Below are positions 28,601-40,535 of a stretch of 64,000 nucleotides of DNA, one piece after another. The DNA is from an uncultured Acidimicrobiia bacterium (GTDB lineage: Bacteria; Actinomycetota; Acidimicrobiia; Acidimicrobiales; CAIXPF01). Made by a program: the position numbers and the translations under genes. The notes under the pieces were generated by a model. It had not been told where the DNA came from, ran no database searches, and saw nothing but the letters and a program-made list of their open reading frames with translations. Where the stretch lies: assembly GCA_903921205.1 (NCBI GenBank), contig CAIXPF010000180.1, positions 1-64,000 of the forward strand, read 5' to 3'. Positions within the stretch are counted from its first letter, which is position 1, and each line of letters starts with the position of its first letter.

Positions 28601-30255
28601 TCACCCCGAAGCGCCGCCCGTACGGGCGCCGAACGACCCGCCCACGCAGCCTCGTCATCGACGACCAGCAACCGGCGCCGCCCCTGCACGGCTCCGCCCG
28701 AACCCGATGCCGAGACGGCCGAGGGGGCGAGCAGTCCCCTGTGCCGGCTGCCTCCCGGAGCCGGACGCCCTGGACCCGGCGCAGCCCCCACCCCGGCCGG
28801 CGCCGCTTCCGCCAGCTCCGTACCATCTGGTATGGATAGTCCACCGTGGGGCAACCAAGCGGTCCAGGCCCAGTCCTGCTCGCGGCCGGCCACCACGAGC
28901 AGGTCGAGATCGGCCGGGCCGTGCAATGTCGCGAGCTGCATCACCACGCTGCGGGCCACTGCCATGGCAGCGCGACGATCACCGACGATCCCGAGCACCG
29001 GATGGGCCAGCAGGTCGAGCTCGACCACCGAATCCCGGGCTACCCCAGCCGCTTCGACCACCTCGGCCGCAGCGGGATCGAGCGTCTCGGTCCCCGTCGC
29101 CTGCTCGAGCACCGACAGCGCAGACCACCGCTGTCCGGCCCGCCCCAGCCGAACCCGGCCGGCATCGGCATCGTCGAGGCGGCGCTCCCACAGCGTGACC
29201 GCCGGCCGCTGCACCCGGCGACCGATCTCGGCAAGGTCGAGGCATCGCCGCGTCACCTCGTCATCGTGCCGGGCACGGGCCTGCTGCAACGCACGTGCGA
29301 AACGGACGAGTTCCTCTGCATGATGCCGGCGCTGCACCCGGCCGGCCCGCCGCGACGATCGCCGGGCCGTCCACCACGTCACCACAGCGGTGCACGGCGA
29401 CAACGCAGTGAGCGCTGCGAACGCCCAATTCCCGCTGACCGCCACGAGCACACCGGCGACGACGAGCGGGAGCAGTACCCCGGCAATCGCCAACGGCACG
29501 GGACGCGCCGGCGCCGGCGGGACCGGAACCCGAACCGCCTCGCCTGGCGAGCCGGCCCGCGCTCGCGGCGGCCGATTGAGCACGATCGTGCCCCGTGGCC
29601 CCCGGTCGCACACGGGGTCCACCCACTGCGGCTCGTCGTGACGCTCGGGCTGTTCCGCCCACCACCATGCCATACCGAGACGTACGGCATGACCGGAGAT
29701 CAGCCGTTGAGGCGCTTGCGCGAACTCGTTCAACCAGGTCACCATCACCTCGCCCGACGGACCTACCTCGAGCGACGTGTGCAACGGCAGCACCCCGGCG
29801 TCGGCAAGCACCAGATCGCACGCCTCCGACGATCCGACGAGGTAGGTCCCTGCCGCCAGGTCGAACCGCCGTCCGGCATCGAGCCCGTCCCGGGTGACCA
29901 GGGACGCGACCACCGCTCGACCCGACGCCATGCCGTGCGTCCGGCCCACGGTTCCGGCGACCGGCGGCGGCCCGGTCCCGAGTCGACCCACGACGCTGCC
30001 CTGACACAGTCCGACCTCATCGAGCCGATCGGCGGCGCGGACCGCACGTCCGTCCACGAGCAACCCGGCCGCCTCGCCGCATCCCAACGACCGGGCCAGG
30101 TCGGCCACCAGCGCGTCGTCGCGGGCGCGGCGCACCACCAGAGCGCCGGACGCGTCCCCGTCACGCAGCCGCAACTCCGTCCACCCCGCGGAACCCGCCA
30201 TACCCGCCATACCCGCCATACCCGCCATACCCGCCATACCCGCCATACCCGCCAT
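25660..30255 (-). CDS. EssC/EccC-type FHA-FtsK/SpoIIIE secretion ATPase
   Basis: A 1531-residue membrane ATPase expected to drive export of the WXG100 protein. Order: seven MAG repeats (1-21); a ubiquitin-like N-domain (about 23-95); an FHA domain (about 113-180, YLVGSSEACDLVLAD); two transmembrane segments (about 250-300, LAIAGVLLPLVVAGVLVAV); then three FtsK-like domains. Domain 1 has a full Walker A (GTTGAGKS, about 693) and Walker B (VVVVDEFATLA). Domains 2 (GATGSGAT, about 1033) and 3 (GPRRSGRS, about 1355) lack the Walker lysine. The FHA plus fused layout resembles Bacillota EssC more than split mycobacterial EccCa/EccCb. No EccB, EccD, EccE, EsaA or mycosin gene is nearby. Start is uncertain, since all seven repeat ATGs are in frame and none has a ribosome site. 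Confidence 0.88.
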   Translation of the reverse strand: MAGMAGMAGMAGMAGMAGMAGSAGWTELRLRDGDASGALVVRRARDDALVADLARSLGCGEAAGLLVDGRAVRAADRLDEVGLCQGSVVGRLGTGPPPVAGTVGRTHGMASGRAVVASLVTRDGLDAGRRFDLAAGTYLVGSSEACDLVLADAGVLPLHTSLEVGPSGEVMVTWLNEFAQAPQRLISGHAVRLGMAWWWAEQPERHDEPQWVDPVCDRGPRGTIVLNRPPRARAGSPGEAVRVPVPPAPARPVPLAIAGVLLPLVVAGVLVAVSGNWAFAALTALSPCTAVVTWWTARRSSRRAGRVQRRHHAEELVRFARALQQARARHDDEVTRRCLDLAEIGRRVQRPAVTLWERRLDDADAGRVRLGRAGQRWSALSVLEQATGTETLDPAAAEVVEAAGVARDSVVELDLLAHPVLGIVGDRRAAMAVARSVVMQLATLHGPADLDLLVVAGREQDWAWTAWLPHGGLSIPDGTELAEAAPAGVGAAPGPGRPAPGGSRHRGLLAPSAVSASGSGGAVQGRRRLLVVDDEAAWAGRSAPVRAALRGDAGPCSAVVVAAAAERLPAMCRSVLEVRADGRATLTRMHDGSVLGGIEAMGASEDTASRLAAALARFEDPELDAPDAGLPDETGLLELLRPDAQSLEDAMARRWAASAARPREAGLRVTLGVGTDGPVVVDLVSDGPHALVAGTTGAGKSELLRSWVAALAASYSPAVCNVVLLDFKGGSAFDACASLPHTVAVVSDLDGDLAGRVLQCLQAELRHREHVLREAGVGDLIDLHEREAALGGSPGLARLVVVVDEFATLAAEHPRFLESLVGIAQRGRSLGVHLVLATQRPAGVVSEQIKANTNIRIALRVQDRSDSIDVIEQPDAADLSRQRPGRAYVRLGRHDVTIVQTCFSGRAGRAEPSEAVVAVDHADHAEPRSAGARPSGSESAEPPGHDRPGPDGERDLDLVVRAARRAAADSGLPPPRVPWPDPLPDRVGDAELAEARRASSPTGFRPFFLVDDPDRQRRICGGWDLRQGNLLIFGATGSGATSALLGCVAAAAAAAPDRLHLQLIADDPVLVGLDRLPHVGTVVRRSDTERRTRLLWYLDGELRRRRHDPDGPTGARPNVVVVIDGLGSLLAEMNSAAHSAEDADRLGRLLVDGPAHGLYTVATVEQASSVRHGLLASVTQRIVLRTADPLDARQLGVVPVSGPPGRGREAGSGRLLQIVHPEVAQASLAVAATRWSGAGRAAGCFPFSAGRLPEVVSAEDCRDGWAATGRAARREAGAARTAEWTAGAGSLYATRDMACGIAGSAAVGGAEDPGTLAGRGRDGGSARWTPVGVGGPDLSVQGWWLTPGSAALVAGPRRSGRSTALLQLARRIGCDGPGAGLVLWTPRPSPLRALQAALHVHRDQLDADVIAGLTSGRHGPPPVLLVDDAEDTGDPAAIVSAALGAGWVVIAAGRSDALRSTFGHWTRQVRSSRQGLLLQPDVDLDGELLGVRLPRRAEASLRPVGRGYLVADAEPVLVQGFLPEVPDRNSW
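30193..30255 (-). repeat. Seven perfect tandem 9-bp repeats at the ATPase start
   Basis: Seven identical copies of ATGGCGGGT (minus strand) encode Met-Ala-Gly x7 at the N-terminus of the EssC-like ATPase. Each copy brings an in-frame ATG. Because the unit is three codons, copy changes by slippage would keep the frame but change the number of possible starts and the N-terminal length. A second frame reads Tyr-Gly-Gly x7. Not a CRISPR: units are contiguous with no spacers. Confidence 0.95.
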
Positions 30256-30365
30256 ACCGGACAGTGTGCAGGACGACCGCCTGCATACTCACGGGGATTT
30301 CGCGGACCGTGAGCCCACGGCGACGGCCGACGGGCACGACGTCCGAGCGCCTTCGCTCGGTCCGA

Positions 30366-32237
30366 TCAGGCGCCGCGGGGATCCACCGCGATCCGCACCC
30401 GTTCGGCCGGCCGGGAGACGGTGGCGAGGCCATCTGCGAGCGTCGCAGAGTCGGCGGCACGCACCAGATACCGGCCGTCGGTGGGGCCGAGCACCGTGAC
30501 GGTGGGTTGGGCTGACAACCCCGCGGCCAGCGCCGCTGCGCCCGGCCCGTCGAGCAACGCCAGCGCGGCGAAGGGCGGAAGCTCCAACTGCCGACGCCGT
30601 GCCGCCTCCGGCCCGCTCCAGCGGCCCGGATCACCGTGCAGCACGGCCTGCACCACATCGTGGTCGGGGCTGCGGGTCTGCACGATCAGCCGTCCGCCGC
30701 GCCGGCGACCACCGAGCATCCTGGCCGCCAACGCCAGCATCGCCAGGGTCTGTTCGGCGGCACGGTAGCGAGGGGCGAACAACTCCTGGTCGAGATCGAG
30801 GAACACCACCACCGCAGCGCGGCGGACACGGTGCAGCACCGCCTCGGTGCCGACCCAGACCCGTGGTCGACGTCCCGGGGCGGGCATCGCCCCCGCATCG
30901 TCGGAACCGCCCAGCGACACGCCGGCCACGGAGACGCCCGCTGCGGTGACCTCGGCCACCGGCTCGCCCACAAGCGCCTCCACCTCCTCCCGAACCCGGC
31001 CGACCCCCGGGCGCAGCACCGCCAGCCGGGTGGCACCACACCCGCTGCACACCTCCGGCCGTTGGTGACCCGCAGCAGCGCAGCGCAGCACCCGGGCACC
31101 GCCGTCCGGCGCACTCGCAGCCTGAACGGCGGCGCCGCACTCGTCGCAGCGGCAAAGCTCGCCGCAACGCGTGCACGCCAGCAACTTCGCCCGCCCGGTG
31201 CGGTTGTGCACCACCACCACCGGACCCTCGCCCCGCAGTGCATCGACCACCGCCACCGAGTACAGGCCTTCCCGTGGATCGAGCTCGCGCCGGTCCACGA
31301 CCGTGACCACCGGCCAGCCCGCCCGCTCGAACGCCCGGGACGGCTCGACGATCGGGGCGAGATGCAGCGCCTCGAGGCTGGGAACCGGCGACACCAGCAG
31401 GCTCGCCACGCCGGCTCGCCTGGCCCGTTCCAGTGCGACGTCGCGGGCGTTCCAGGTGGGGGCGCGTTCGTCCTGGTAGCGGGCATCGTGCTCGTCGAAG
31501 ACCACCACACCGCGCAGGCCACGCACCGGCGCCCAGGCCGCGGCGCGGCTGCCGATCACCGTCGCCCCGGCAGCACCGGCCGCCCAGCCGTCGGGGTGGC
31601 GGGCGATCCAGTGGCCCTCGGCCCGCAGGGCCCGGGCCAAGGTGTCGGCCTCGTGTTGGGACGGGGTCAGCAACAGCGCCGGTCCGTCCTCCAGCGCCGC
31701 GCGGGCCAGGCCGAGCCGTTCGGCGCCCGGCGGCCAACGCAGGATCCGGGTGCCGCCCGCCCCTGCGGCGAGCAGCGCCTCGCGGCCCACCGTGAGGGCC
31801 TCGTCGACACCATCGTCGAACTTGGCCACGCCCGCCGATGGCGGCTGCGCAGCCAACGGCGGTGGCGGGGCCGGCAGCCCGAGAACCGCTCGATCCGGGG
31901 TCGCAGCTCGCACAAAGGTCAGCAAGCGTCCGGCCCATCGATGTGCAGCCCAACCCGCCAGGTCGAGCAGCTCGGCATCGGGTCCGAAGCCGGAGAACTT
32001 CGTGATCTCCCGCAGGGTCACCCCCTGCGGTGGACGGGCACCGATCTCGCACACCCAGCCACGGACCCGCCGGCCCTGCAACGGCACGCGGACCACGCTG
32101 CCGATGACGATCTTTGCGACCAGATCGGACGGAACGCGGTAGTCGAGCAGCCGGTCGATTGCCGGTACATCGGGAAGGACCCCGACCACGAGGTCGGGGT
32201 CCTGCTCGATTGCGTGGGGCTCGTCGGGTGCGTGCAC
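30366..32237 (-). CDS. priA: PriA-like primosomal protein N' without helicase motifs
   Basis: A 623-residue PriA family protein. The N-terminal 3'-DNA-binding domain (VGVLPDVPAIDRLLDYRVP) is clear. Where PriA normally has GxTGSGKT the sequence reads RWPPGAERLGLAR, and the DEEH box is shortened to FDEHDARYQ. PTWNARDVA is kept. The zinc-binding cysteines remain in modified form (CTRCGELCRCDECG, CSGCG). Mycobacterial PriA is also known to lack the ATP-binding motif, so this is probably lineage-wide: a replication-restart scaffold rather than an active helicase. GTG start at 32237, 34 bp after metK. Confidence 0.88.
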   Translation of the reverse strand: MHAPDEPHAIEQDPDLVVGVLPDVPAIDRLLDYRVPSDLVAKIVIGSVVRVPLQGRRVRGWVCEIGARPPQGVTLREITKFSGFGPDAELLDLAGWAAHRWAGRLLTFVRAATPDRAVLGLPAPPPPLAAQPPSAGVAKFDDGVDEALTVGREALLAAGAGGTRILRWPPGAERLGLARAALEDGPALLLTPSQHEADTLARALRAEGHWIARHPDGWAAGAAGATVIGSRAAAWAPVRGLRGVVVFDEHDARYQDERAPTWNARDVALERARRAGVASLLVSPVPSLEALHLAPIVEPSRAFERAGWPVVTVVDRRELDPREGLYSVAVVDALRGEGPVVVVHNRTGRAKLLACTRCGELCRCDECGAAVQAASAPDGGARVLRCAAAGHQRPEVCSGCGATRLAVLRPGVGRVREEVEALVGEPVAEVTAAGVSVAGVSLGGSDDAGAMPAPGRRPRVWVGTEAVLHRVRRAAVVVFLDLDQELFAPRYRAAEQTLAMLALAARMLGGRRRGGRLIVQTRSPDHDVVQAVLHGDPGRWSGPEAARRRQLELPPFAALALLDGPGAAALAAGLSAQPTVTVLGPTDGRYLVRAADSATLADGLATVSRPAERVRIAVDPRGA

Positions 32238-32271
32238 CGGCGGACCGGGCCGACCGATCCGGTCGTTCAGC

Positions 32272-33465
32272 TCACAGCCCCAGGGCCGAACGCAGCTCGT
32301 TCACCCGGTTGGTCTGCTCCCAGGGGAAGTCGCCGCTGCGGCCGAAGTGACCGTACGCCGCGGTCTGCTTGTAGATCGGCCGGCGCAGGTCGAGATCGCG
32401 CAGGATGGCCGCCGGACGCAGGTCGAACACCTGCTGCACGGCGTCGGAGATCTTGTCCGGGTCCACGACACCGGTACCGAAGGTGTCGACCAGGACCGAC
32501 AGCGGCCGGGCCACACCGATGGCGTAGGCGACCTGGATCTCGCAGCGCCGGGCGATACCGGCGGCCACGACGTTCTTGGCGACCCAGCGGGCAGCGTAGG
32601 CAGCCGAGCGGTCGACCTTGGAGGGGTCCTTGCCCGAGAAGGCACCGCCCCCGTGACGGGCATAGCCGCCGTAGGTGTCGACGATGATCTTGCGGCCGGT
32701 GAGGCCGGCGTCGCCGACCGGACCGCCGATGACGAACCGACCCGTCGGGTTGACGTAGACGGTGTAGTCGTCGTCGCGGTAGCGCTCGGGGATGGTCGGC
32801 CGGATGACCTGCTCGATGAGGTCGGGCCGGATCATGGTGTCGCGGTCGATGCCGTCCGCATGCTGGGTGGACACGACCACGGTGGTCAGCCGCACCGGCT
32901 CGCCGTCGCGGTACTCGAAGGTGACCTGGGTCTTGCCGTCGGGCCGCAGGTACGGGATCTCACCGGACTTGCGCACCTCGGAGAGGCGCTCGGCAAGACG
33001 GTGGGCGACATGGATCGGCAGCGGCATCAGCATGTCGGTCTCGTCGCAGGCGTACCCGAACATCATGCCCTGGTCGCCGGCACCCTGCTTGTCGAGGTCG
33101 GTCTCCTCGCCGGCCGTCCCGCCGCGCACCTCCTCGGAGGCGTCGACGCCCTGGGCGATGTCGGGCGACTGCTCGTCGATGGCGACCATCACGCCACAGG
33201 TGTGACCGTCGAAGCCGTAGGTGCCCTTGTCGTAGCCGATGTCGCAGATCGTCTTGCGCACGATCGCGGGGATGTCGACGTAGGCCTTGGTGGTGATCTC
33301 ACCGCCCACGATGCACAGACCGGTGGTCAGGAAGCTCTCGCAGGCGACCCGGCTCATCGGGTCCTGCTCGAGCAGGGCGTCGAGCACGGCGTCGGAGACT
33401 TGGTCGGCCATCTTGTCGGGATGGCCCTCGGTCACCGATTCCGAGGTGAAGGTCCAGGTGGTCAC
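32272..33465 (-). CDS. metK: S-adenosylmethionine synthetase
   Basis: Makes SAM from methionine and ATP. The 397-residue protein has [20 protein letters not shown] at its start, [12 protein letters not shown] (adenine/methionine loop) and the P-loop-like [16 protein letters not shown]. The GTG at 33465 is fixed by a strong ribosome site (GGAGGAG). The 103-bp leader has two hairpins but no recognisable SAM riboswitch. SAM made here feeds the methyltransferases encoded nearby. Confidence 0.97.
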   Translation of the reverse strand: MTTWTFTSESVTEGHPDKMADQVSDAVLDALLEQDPMSRVACESFLTTGLCIVGGEITTKAYVDIPAIVRKTICDIGYDKGTYGFDGHTCGVMVAIDEQSPDIAQGVDASEEVRGGTAGEETDLDKQGAGDQGMMFGYACDETDMLMPLPIHVAHRLAERLSEVRKSGEIPYLRPDGKTQVTFEYRDGEPVRLTTVVVSTQHADGIDRDTMIRPDLIEQVIRPTIPERYRDDDYTVYVNPTGRFVIGGPVGDAGLTGRKIIVDTYGGYARHGGGAFSGKDPSKVDRSAAYAARWVAKNVVAAGIARRCEIQVAYAIGVARPLSVLVDTFGTGVVDPDKISDAVQQVFDLRPAAILRDLDLRRPIYKQTAAYGHFGRSGDFPWEQTNRVNELRSALGL

Positions 33466-33487
33466 GCGCTCCTCCAGGTTGCTGTGG

Positions 33488-33529
33488 GGGGACGCTGTCC
33501 CCGAGTTGGGTCGTGGGGGCGGAACCCCC
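33488..33529 (-). other. Two adjacent hairpins in the metK leader
   Basis: On the minus strand, GGGGG-TTCCG-CCCCC (33529-33515) is followed by GGGGAC-AGC-GTCCCC (33502-33488), then the metK ribosome site about 15 nt later. Both stems are perfect. They could be chance in GC-rich DNA or a small translational control element; no known SAM-riboswitch core was recognised. No U-run is present. Confidence 0.4.
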
Positions 33530-33568
33530 GGTTGTGCTGTGTTCGTCGGCTGTGCTCGTGCCGCGCCA

Positions 33569-34804
33569 TCAGGTCCGGTCGCTCCCCGTCGCGGGCGTCC
33601 CGGATCGCAACGAAGCCGCCACGTCGAGCACCGACGCAGCGATCCGGCGCTTGTCGTCGAGGGGGACGTCGATGACCTCCACCTCGTCGGCACCGGGGCG
33701 ACGCACCAGGATGACCACCTGGTTGGTGTCGTGTTCGAACCCGACCTGCGGGGCCGACACGTCGTTGGCCACGATCAGGTCCGCACCCTTGCGGGTGAGC
33801 TTGCCGAGGGCGTTCTCGCGCAGGTCGGACGTCTCGGCCGCGAACCCGACGAGGATCTGGCCCTGCGGTTTGAGCGCCCCGAGGGCGGCCAGGATGTCCG
33901 GCGTCGGTTCGAGGATGACCTGAGGGACGCCCTGGTCCTTCTTGATCTTGCCCGCGGCCGGGTCGACCGGGCGGAAGTCCGCTACGGCCGCAGCCATCAC
34001 GACCAGGTCGGCATCGGTCGCCGCCGTCATCATCGCCTGCCGCATCTGCTCCGCCGACTCCACCCGCACTTGCACGATGGAGTCAGTGATAGGCCGATCC
34101 ACCGTGGTGACCAAGGTGACCTTTGCCCCGCGTCGATCGGCCTCCGCAGCGATGGCGTGACCCTGCTTGCCGGAGCTGCGGTTGCCGATGAAACGGACCG
34201 GGTCGATGGCCTCACGGGTCCCGCCCGAGCTGACCACGACCTTCCAACCCTGCAGTTCGGCGGGGACGAACAGGCGCTCGATGGCCTCGACGATCACGGC
34301 CGGATCGGCCAGGCGTCCCTTGCCGATGTCGCCACCGGCCAGACGGCCCTCCTCCGGCGGAACCATGTGCACCCCACGCCGGGCCAGCAGCGCCAGGTTG
34401 TCCTGCACCGCCGGGTGCTCCCACATCTCGGTGTGCATCGCTGGGCAGACCAGCACCGGCGCCCGTGTCGCCAGCAGCGTGGCGGTCAGCAAGTCGTCGG
34501 CGATGCCGGCGGCGTAGGTGCCCAGCAGGCGAGCCGTCGCCGGACAGACCACCACGAGGTCGGCACCCTGGCCGAGCTTCGTGTGCGGGATCGGGCTGGC
34601 CTCATCCCACAGACTGGTCTGGACCGGCTCGGAGGCCAGGGCCGAGAACGTCGTCTCGCCCACGAAGTGCCGCGACGCCTCGGTCAACACCGGTGACACG
34701 TGGGCACCGAGGTCGACCAGACGACGACACACCTCGATCGCCTTGTAGGCGGCGATACCGCCGCTCACGCCGAGAACGATGCGCCGACCGGCCAGGACAG
34801 ACAT
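33569..34804 (-). CDS. coaBC: Bifunctional phosphopantothenoylcysteine decarboxylase/synthetase
   Basis: A 411-residue fusion that makes 4'-phosphopantetheine for coenzyme A. The N-terminal CoaC flavoprotein domain has [19 protein letters not shown] and [13 protein letters not shown], where the usual Asn of PAMN is His, as in other actinobacteria. The C-terminal CoaB domain has [20 protein letters not shown] and the flexible-loop region KIKKDQG. ATG at 34804, 24 bp after rpoZ. Confidence 0.96.
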   Translation of the reverse strand: MSVLAGRRIVLGVSGGIAAYKAIEVCRRLVDLGAHVSPVLTEASRHFVGETTFSALASEPVQTSLWDEASPIPHTKLGQGADLVVVCPATARLLGTYAAGIADDLLTATLLATRAPVLVCPAMHTEMWEHPAVQDNLALLARRGVHMVPPEEGRLAGGDIGKGRLADPAVIVEAIERLFVPAELQGWKVVVSSGGTREAIDPVRFIGNRSSGKQGHAIAAEADRRGAKVTLVTTVDRPITDSIVQVRVESAEQMRQAMMTAATDADLVVMAAAVADFRPVDPAAGKIKKDQGVPQVILEPTPDILAALGALKPQGQILVGFAAETSDLRENALGKLTRKGADLIVANDVSAPQVGFEHDTNQVVILVRRPGADEVEVIDVPLDDKRRIAASVLDVAASLRSGTPATGSDRT

Positions 34805-34828
34805 GGCAGCTACCTGTGAGCCCCGAGA

Positions 34829-35128
34829 TCAGTTCGCGGCGTCGTCGGTGTCGTCCGCCGCCGTCTCCTCGTCCTCCGGGAGCTCGCGGTCGATGGCCAC
34901 GATCTTGCCGGCGTCGATCTCCTCGAAGGCGATGGAGAGCGGCTTGCGGGCCAGCGACGTCACCTGCGGCGGCACCAGGGCACCCAATCCGTCACCGAGC
35001 TGGCCGAAGTAGGCGTTGATCTCGCGCGCCCGCTTCGAGGCCACCGTGACCAGGCGGAACTTCGACCTCGTCAGGGCGAGCAGATGCTCGATGGGCGGGT
35101 TCATCATGGTGTCGTGACGCTCGGCCAA
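34829..35128 (-). CDS. rpoZ: RNA polymerase omega subunit
   Basis: A 99-residue subunit that helps assemble RNA polymerase. The family core is MNPPIEHLLALTRSKFRLV then ASKRAREINAYFGQLGDG, followed by an acidic tail. TTG at 35128 is preferred because GGAG lies 6 nt upstream; the first ATG (35107) lacks a ribosome site. A possible extended -10 element (TGCTATGCT, 35209-35217) lies about 80 bp upstream. Located between gmk and coaBC, the standard place. Confidence 0.93.
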   Translation of the reverse strand: MAERHDTMMNPPIEHLLALTRSKFRLVTVASKRAREINAYFGQLGDGLGALVPPQVTSLARKPLSIAFEEIDAGKIVAIDRELPEDEETAADDTDDAAN

Positions 35129-35254
35129 GGCAGACTCCGATGCAGGGCGACCGGTGAAGGCCCCCGAAGTGAACGCGCGACCGGCGGTCGGCGAGAAACC
35201 AGCAGATAAGCATAGCAGCGGCGGTGCACCCCTCCGGCGCGCCCTGGCAGGGGC

Positions 35255-35815
35255 TCAGCTCAGCGATCGGGAACGCGCCCGCTCGATCAGCCCCAGCACC
35301 TCGCCGGTGGCCCACTCGACATCATCGTTGACAACGACGACCGCCCCGAGCTCCTGGGAGCGGCGGGCCTCGGCCTCGGCCTTGTCCAGCCTGGCGCGGA
35401 TGATGGGCTCGGGGTCACCCCGGTGACGCAGGCGAGCTTCCTGAGCGGCCGGCGACGGTGCCTCGATGAAGATCAGCAACGCCTCGGGGAAGCGGCTGAC
35501 CACCTGGGCAGCACCCTGCACGTCGATCTCGAGCACCAGGTCGAGACCCTCGGGCGGGTCCGGCACGGGGGTTCCGTAGAGGTTGCCGAGGAACTCTGCG
35601 TACTCGAGGAAGCCACCCTCGGCGATGCGCTGCTCGAACGTGTCCCGGGCAACGAAGACGTAGCTGTCGGCGGCCTCACCGGGACGGCGATCCCGGGTGG
35701 TCCACGAGCGGCTCAACCACAGCCGCCCGTCGAGCGGCAACAGCTTGGACACGATGGTTCCCTTACCCGCGCCACCGGGTCCGGAGATGACGACTATCAG
35801 CGTCGGCCCCCTCAG
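35255..35815 (-). CDS. gmk: Guanylate kinase (no ATG/GTG/TTG start; probable CTG)
   Basis: Converts GMP to GDP. The P-loop is [16 protein letters not shown], so the start must lie upstream of the GTG at 35752, which would delete it. Other landmarks are [13 protein letters not shown] and [13 protein letters not shown], and the LID region follows. Between the P-loop and the upstream in-frame stop there is no ATG, GTG or TTG. CTG at 35815 overlaps the mihF stop as CTGA, mirroring the ATGA overlaps elsewhere, and gives 186 residues, close to normal. A second CTG and an ATA just before the P-loop are alternatives. A frame error upstream cannot be excluded. Confidence 0.88.
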   Translation of the reverse strand: MRGPTLIVVISGPGGAGKGTIVSKLLPLDGRLWLSRSWTTRDRRPGEAADSYVFVARDTFEQRIAEGGFLEYAEFLGNLYGTPVPDPPEGLDLVLEIDVQGAAQVVSRFPEALLIFIEAPSPAAQEARLRHRGDPEPIIRARLDKAEAEARRSQELGAVVVVNDDVEWATGEVLGLIERARSRSLS

Positions 35816-36135
35816 GAGGCGGGGCTGAACTCGGCCAGCAGTGACTTGCGCTGCTGATCCCCGAGACCACGCACCCGGCGGGTCTCACTGATGCCGATCT
35901 CCTCCATGGTGCGGCGGGCCTTCACCTTGCCGACACCCGGCAACGACTCGAGCAGGGCGAGCACCTTGAGCTTGCCGACGACGTCGTCGGTCTCGGCCTT
36001 GACGAAAACATCGGCCAGCGTGACCGACCCCATCTTCAGGCGCTCCTTCAGCTCGGCACGTACGCGACGGGCCTCCGCGGCCTTTTCGAGCGCGGCAGCG
36101 CGCTGTTCTTCGGAGAGGGCGGGGGGATTCGGCAT
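35812..36135 (-). CDS. mihF: Actinobacterial integration host factor mIHF
   Basis: A 107-residue nucleoid-associated protein specific to Actinomycetota. It has a helical N-terminus ([19 protein letters not shown]) and a helix-two-turn-helix DNA-binding region ([19 protein letters not shown]). Such proteins bend DNA and are needed for integration and nucleoid structure. The ATG at 36135 lies 7 nt after TAGGAT (36143-36148), so the mRNA may be leaderless. Next to gmk as in other actinobacteria; pyrF, often just upstream, is absent. Confidence 0.93.
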   Translation of the reverse strand: MPNPPALSEEQRAAALEKAAEARRVRAELKERLKMGSVTLADVFVKAETDDVVGKLKVLALLESLPGVGKVKARRTMEEIGISETRRVRGLGDQQRKSLLAEFSPAS

Positions 36136-36261
36136 GGCCTCGATCCTACCGGTTCGGCCCGGCCGCACCGGTGGATAGGTACCGTCCGAACTGGGGCGAT
36201 GCGACCCGACGATGCCCGCGTGGCCCATCAGCCCCCGGCCGCGGCGGGCCGAGCCGGCCGG

Positions 36262-37196
36262 TCAGCGGTGGGCCGCGCCGACCAGCTCACGCACCGAGGC
36301 CACGCCGTGGTCGCGGCACCACTGTGACAGGCCGGCAGCCACTCGGTGGGCGGCCCGAGGGTCGGCGAAGGACGCCGTACCGACTTGCACCGCCGACGCC
36401 CCGGCGAGCAGCAGCTCGACGGCGTCGACGGCCTCGGCCACACCACCCACCCCGACGATGGGCAGATCGGGCAGCGCCTGGTGCACGTCGAAACAGGCCC
36501 GCACCGCCACTGGGTGGACGGCCCGGCCGGACAGTCCCCCACGCTGGGCGCCGAGCACCGGCCGGCGGGTCTCGACGTCGATCGCCATGCCCACGACGGT
36601 ATTGATGAGGGTCACCGCCTCGGCGCCGCCGCGGTGAGCGGCGTCGGCGACCTCGACGATCCGATCGGTGTTGGGGCTCAGCTTCGCCCAGCGCGGTCGG
36701 TTGCACACTGCCGTTGCCGCAACCACGGCCTCGGTCATGTCGGGGTCGTGGGCGAAGATCCGGTTGCGGTCCTCGAGGTTGGGACACGAGACGTTCACCT
36801 CGACCGCCACCACCTCGGGGCCGAGATCGGCGAGCAGTTCGGCGGCACGGGCGAACTCCTCCACCGTACGGCCCCAGATGGACACGACCACGGCGGCACC
36901 GCTGTCCCGCAGCTCGGGCAGTTCCTCGTCGCGCCAGAACGAAACGCCCCGGCCCTGCAGGCCCACGCTGTTCAACATGCCACCGCCGGTCGGGTGAACC
37001 CGGGGCGCCGGGTTGCCGACCCAGGGCTCGGCGGAAAGGGACTTCACCACCAGCGCGCCGAGTTCCCGCAACGGGAAGAACGATCCGAGCTCGGCGCCAT
37101 GCCCTGCGGTACCCGACGCCGTCATCACCGGATGACGCAGGGTCAACGACCCGACCGCAGCGGGCAGGGCCGGCACCGACGCGGTGCCCCGGCGGC

Positions 37197-37200
<4 letters not shown>
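36262..37200 (-). CDS. pyrD: Dihydroorotate dehydrogenase
   Basis: Oxidises dihydroorotate to orotate using FMN. The 312-residue protein has [23 protein letters not shown] (FMN lysine), [12 protein letters not shown] (class 1 catalytic Cys loop), AKLSPN and [20 protein letters not shown]. The Cys places it in class 1 and the size fits 1B, which normally works with PyrK; no pyrK is in the window. ATG at 37200 overlaps the carB stop as ATGA. Last gene of the pyr run. Confidence 0.93.

Positions 37201-40521
<3,321 letters not shown>

Positions 40522-40535
<14 letters not shown>

Noticed and set aside
30193-30255. CRISPR array
   Set aside because: Units are 9 bp and contiguous, with no spacers and no cas genes; it is a coding minisatellite.
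25297-30255. Mobile element or prophage carrying the secretion module
   Set aside because: No integrase, transposase, inverted repeats, tRNA junction or shift in base composition is visible at the edges.
30161-30298. Alternative small Gly/Tyr-rich protein reading the repeat as Tyr-Gly-Gly
   Set aside because: It has no ribosome site or family match and would conflict with the clearly coding ATPase frame.
33466-33568. SAM riboswitch before metK
   Set aside because: Neither the SAM-I core nor the short SAM-II/V pseudoknot pattern could be found by eye; only simple hairpins are present.
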